A stretch of DNA of 14,997 nucleotides from Coraliomargarita sp. CAG:312 (lineage in GTDB: Bacteria > Verrucomicrobiota > Verrucomicrobiia > Opitutales > Intestinicryptomonadaceae). Below the pieces are notes generated by a model, which saw nothing but the letters and a program-made list of their open reading frames with translations, searched no databases and was not told the DNA's origin. Position numbers and translations under genes: made by a program. Position 1 is the first letter of the stretch, and each line of letters opens with the position of its first letter. Where the stretch lies: positions 11,761 through 26,757 of the forward strand of contig FR901594.1 in NCBI GenBank assembly GCA_000438015.1, written 5' to 3'. Positions 13,834-14,997 of the stretch are shown here, piece by piece.

Positions 13834-13853
13834 TATCGTAAAATTTTATCGTA
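13834..13853 (-). promoter_or_regulatory. Tandem TACGATA words in the mcsB-clpC spacer
   Basis: On the minus strand TACGATA occurs twice, with starts 13 bases apart, flanking TAAAATTTTA, 9-28 bases before the clpC ATG. It does not match the CtsR heptad repeat or the CIRCE element. It could be a regulator site, part of an internal promoter, or chance. Confidence 0.25.
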
Positions 13854-13886
13854 TATTAAGATTTTTTAGCGACGAAAAATTTTGCA

Positions 13887-14951
13887 CTATTTAGACAATT
13901 TCTTTTTGTCGAAAAGGGCGGATATTTCTCTGTTGAGAAGTCTGGCCCTCATTTCGTCGCGTTCGGAGGCAGTAGAGTCAAAGCTCTTAAACTCCGACTG
14001 CAAGTGCGACGGGCGTATCTTTAAAATCAGCCCATCAATACTGTCAATTAAGCCGTCCCCGCCTTCAAAAAGCCCCATATCGACAGCCATTCTCAAGTGG
14101 GATAGGCAAGCGGTTGCCTCCGCGGTGTCTATAAGCTTGCATGCGCATAAAACTGCGCGCGCACGCTCTATTTTATCTTCTAAAAATTTTGGATTATCTT
14201 GACCCAATTTTTTTCTGGCGTTTACTTCAAAATCTGAAAGGCGCTTTGCGAATCTAGTTATTTTTTTTACGATGTCGCTTTCGGAAATTCCCAGAGTCTG
14301 CTGGTTTGACAGCTGAAAAAATGCCCCGTAAGAATCGCTTCCCTCTCCGTTTGCGCCGCGCACAACCATTCCAAGCTGGTTTACTCCGCGCACGATTTTA
14401 TCCATTTGCTCCGACATCACAAGAGCTGGCAAATGAAGCATTACACTGGCCCTCATTCCAGTTCCGACGTTCGTGGGACATGCGGTCAAATAACCGTAGT
14501 TTGAGCTAAAGGCAAACTCTAAGTGCTCCTCTATTGCGTCGTCCAAAAGATTTATCGAACGCCATATAGAGCCTAGGCTCAACCCCGCAGACATAGTTTG
14601 AATGCGGAGGTGATCCTCCTCGTTTATCATGGCGCTTGTATTTTTGTCTTTAGATACAAAAACAGCCTTAAAATCCGTATTTTCGGCGAGTTCTCGGCTT
14701 ATAGCCCGATCCTCAAACAAAAGCTCGCGCGAAATATCGGAAATTTCCGACATATTGAAGAACGCCCCGTTTTTAAACTTTCTGGTTTTCCCCAAAGCCT
14801 CCGCGCAAACGCGGAGAATTTCTCCCATTTCCTCGCGCGAGGCTGCGTTGGCAAATTTATGCCCTGCCAGATTGCGCGCCAAGCGTATTCTCGAAGTTAC
14901 AGCTATGCGCGAGTTATTTTTGCGGCAAATCATTTTATCGGAAACAGGCAT
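13887..14951 (-). CDS. mcsB: Protein-arginine kinase
   Basis: McsB phosphorylates arginine residues in proteins, marking them for ClpCP. The 354-residue length and the phosphagen-kinase fold are typical. 'SRIRLARN' (20-27) is the nucleotide-binding segment. 'NEEDHLRIQ' (110-118) is the signature loop. 'YLTACPTNVGTGMRAS' (154-169) carries the conserved active-site Cys, C158. 'RGANGEGSDS' (198-207) is the second conserved loop. 'RDEMRAR' (331-337) matches the C-terminal R-D-x-x-R-A site that binds phosphoarginine allosterically in known McsB. The ATG overlaps the mcsA stop by one base (TAATG), which fixes the start and implies translational coupling. clpC follows after 61 bases. With McsA next door this is the full kinase-adaptor-unfoldase set. 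Confidence 0.95.
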   Translation of the reverse strand: MPVSDKMICRKNNSRIAVTSRIRLARNLAGHKFANAASREEMGEILRVCAEALGKTRKFKNGAFFNMSEISDISRELLFEDRAISRELAENTDFKAVFVSKDKNTSAMINEEDHLRIQTMSAGLSLGSIWRSINLLDDAIEEHLEFAFSSNYGYLTACPTNVGTGMRASVMLHLPALVMSEQMDKIVRGVNQLGMVVRGANGEGSDSYGAFFQLSNQQTLGISESDIVKKITRFAKRLSDFEVNARKKLGQDNPKFLEDKIERARAVLCACKLIDTAEATACLSHLRMAVDMGLFEGGDGLIDSIDGLILKIRPSHLQSEFKSFDSTASERDEMRARLLNREISALFDKKKLSK

Positions 14952-14997
14952 TATGACAGTGCTTTTATTTCATCGCGCAACTTTGCGGCGTCTTCAT
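14951..14997 (-). CDS. mcsA: McsA-like adaptor, C-terminal end only
   Basis: The last 14 codons and the TAA stop are inside the window. They read 'EDAAKLRDEIKALS', the end of a UVR domain (the E-x-A-A-x-L-R-D-x-I motif), which is how McsA ends. McsA activates McsB and carries zinc-binding CxxC pairs, but those would lie outside the window. The identity rests on this short tail plus its position directly ahead of mcsB. Any UVR-ending protein is possible, but McsA is by far the likeliest. Confidence 0.8.
   Translation of the reverse strand, partial: EDAAKLRDEIKALS

Noticed and set aside
13826..13886. CtsR or CIRCE operator before clpC
   Set aside because: Neither the CtsR heptad repeat nor the CIRCE inverted repeat is present in the spacer.

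Overview
The window looks like chromosomal DNA from a diderm bacterium of the Verrucomicrobiota, most likely Opitutales-like or Akkermansia-like. This is inferred from gene content only. It carries a secreted protein ending in a PEP-CTERM sorting signal, a K+-dependent membrane pyrophosphatase with residues I associate with the dual Na+/H+ type, an mcsA-mcsB-clpC operon, and mostly leaders without a Shine-Dalgarno sequence. A Lentisphaerota-type host is the main alternative. No phage, plasmid, CRISPR, rRNA or tRNA features were seen.

Nearly all genes lie on the minus strand, so transcription runs from right to left. From the right end: the last codons of mcsA overlap mcsB by one base, and clpC follows. 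Together they form a protein-quality-control operon (arginine kinase, its adaptor, and the Clp unfoldase), closed by a terminator near 11181-11219. A gap of about 1.46 kb (9865-11329) has no convincing gene but holds inverted and degenerate direct repeats. The only clear plus-strand gene (9091-9864, conserved-looking, function unknown) is divergent from the pyrophosphatase gene.

The pyrophosphatase, the PEP-CTERM surface protein and guaB each look like single-gene units followed by rho-independent terminators. Left of guaB lies a tightly packed operon: possibly a 58-codon small ORF, then a membrane-anchored protein with four 67-residue repeats and a cysteine-poor FGE/SUMF1-like domain, then hisA, then a class I SAM-dependent methyltransferase that runs off the left edge. 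Spacings of 2, 1 and 4 bases suggest translational coupling.

Three genes are metabolic: HisA in histidine synthesis, GuaB as first committed step to GMP, and the pyrophosphatase, which recovers energy from the PPi released by biosynthesis. The most unusual items are the 67-residue repeat protein fused to a probably non-catalytic FGE fold, the repeat-laden gap, and the predicted dual-ion pyrophosphatase.
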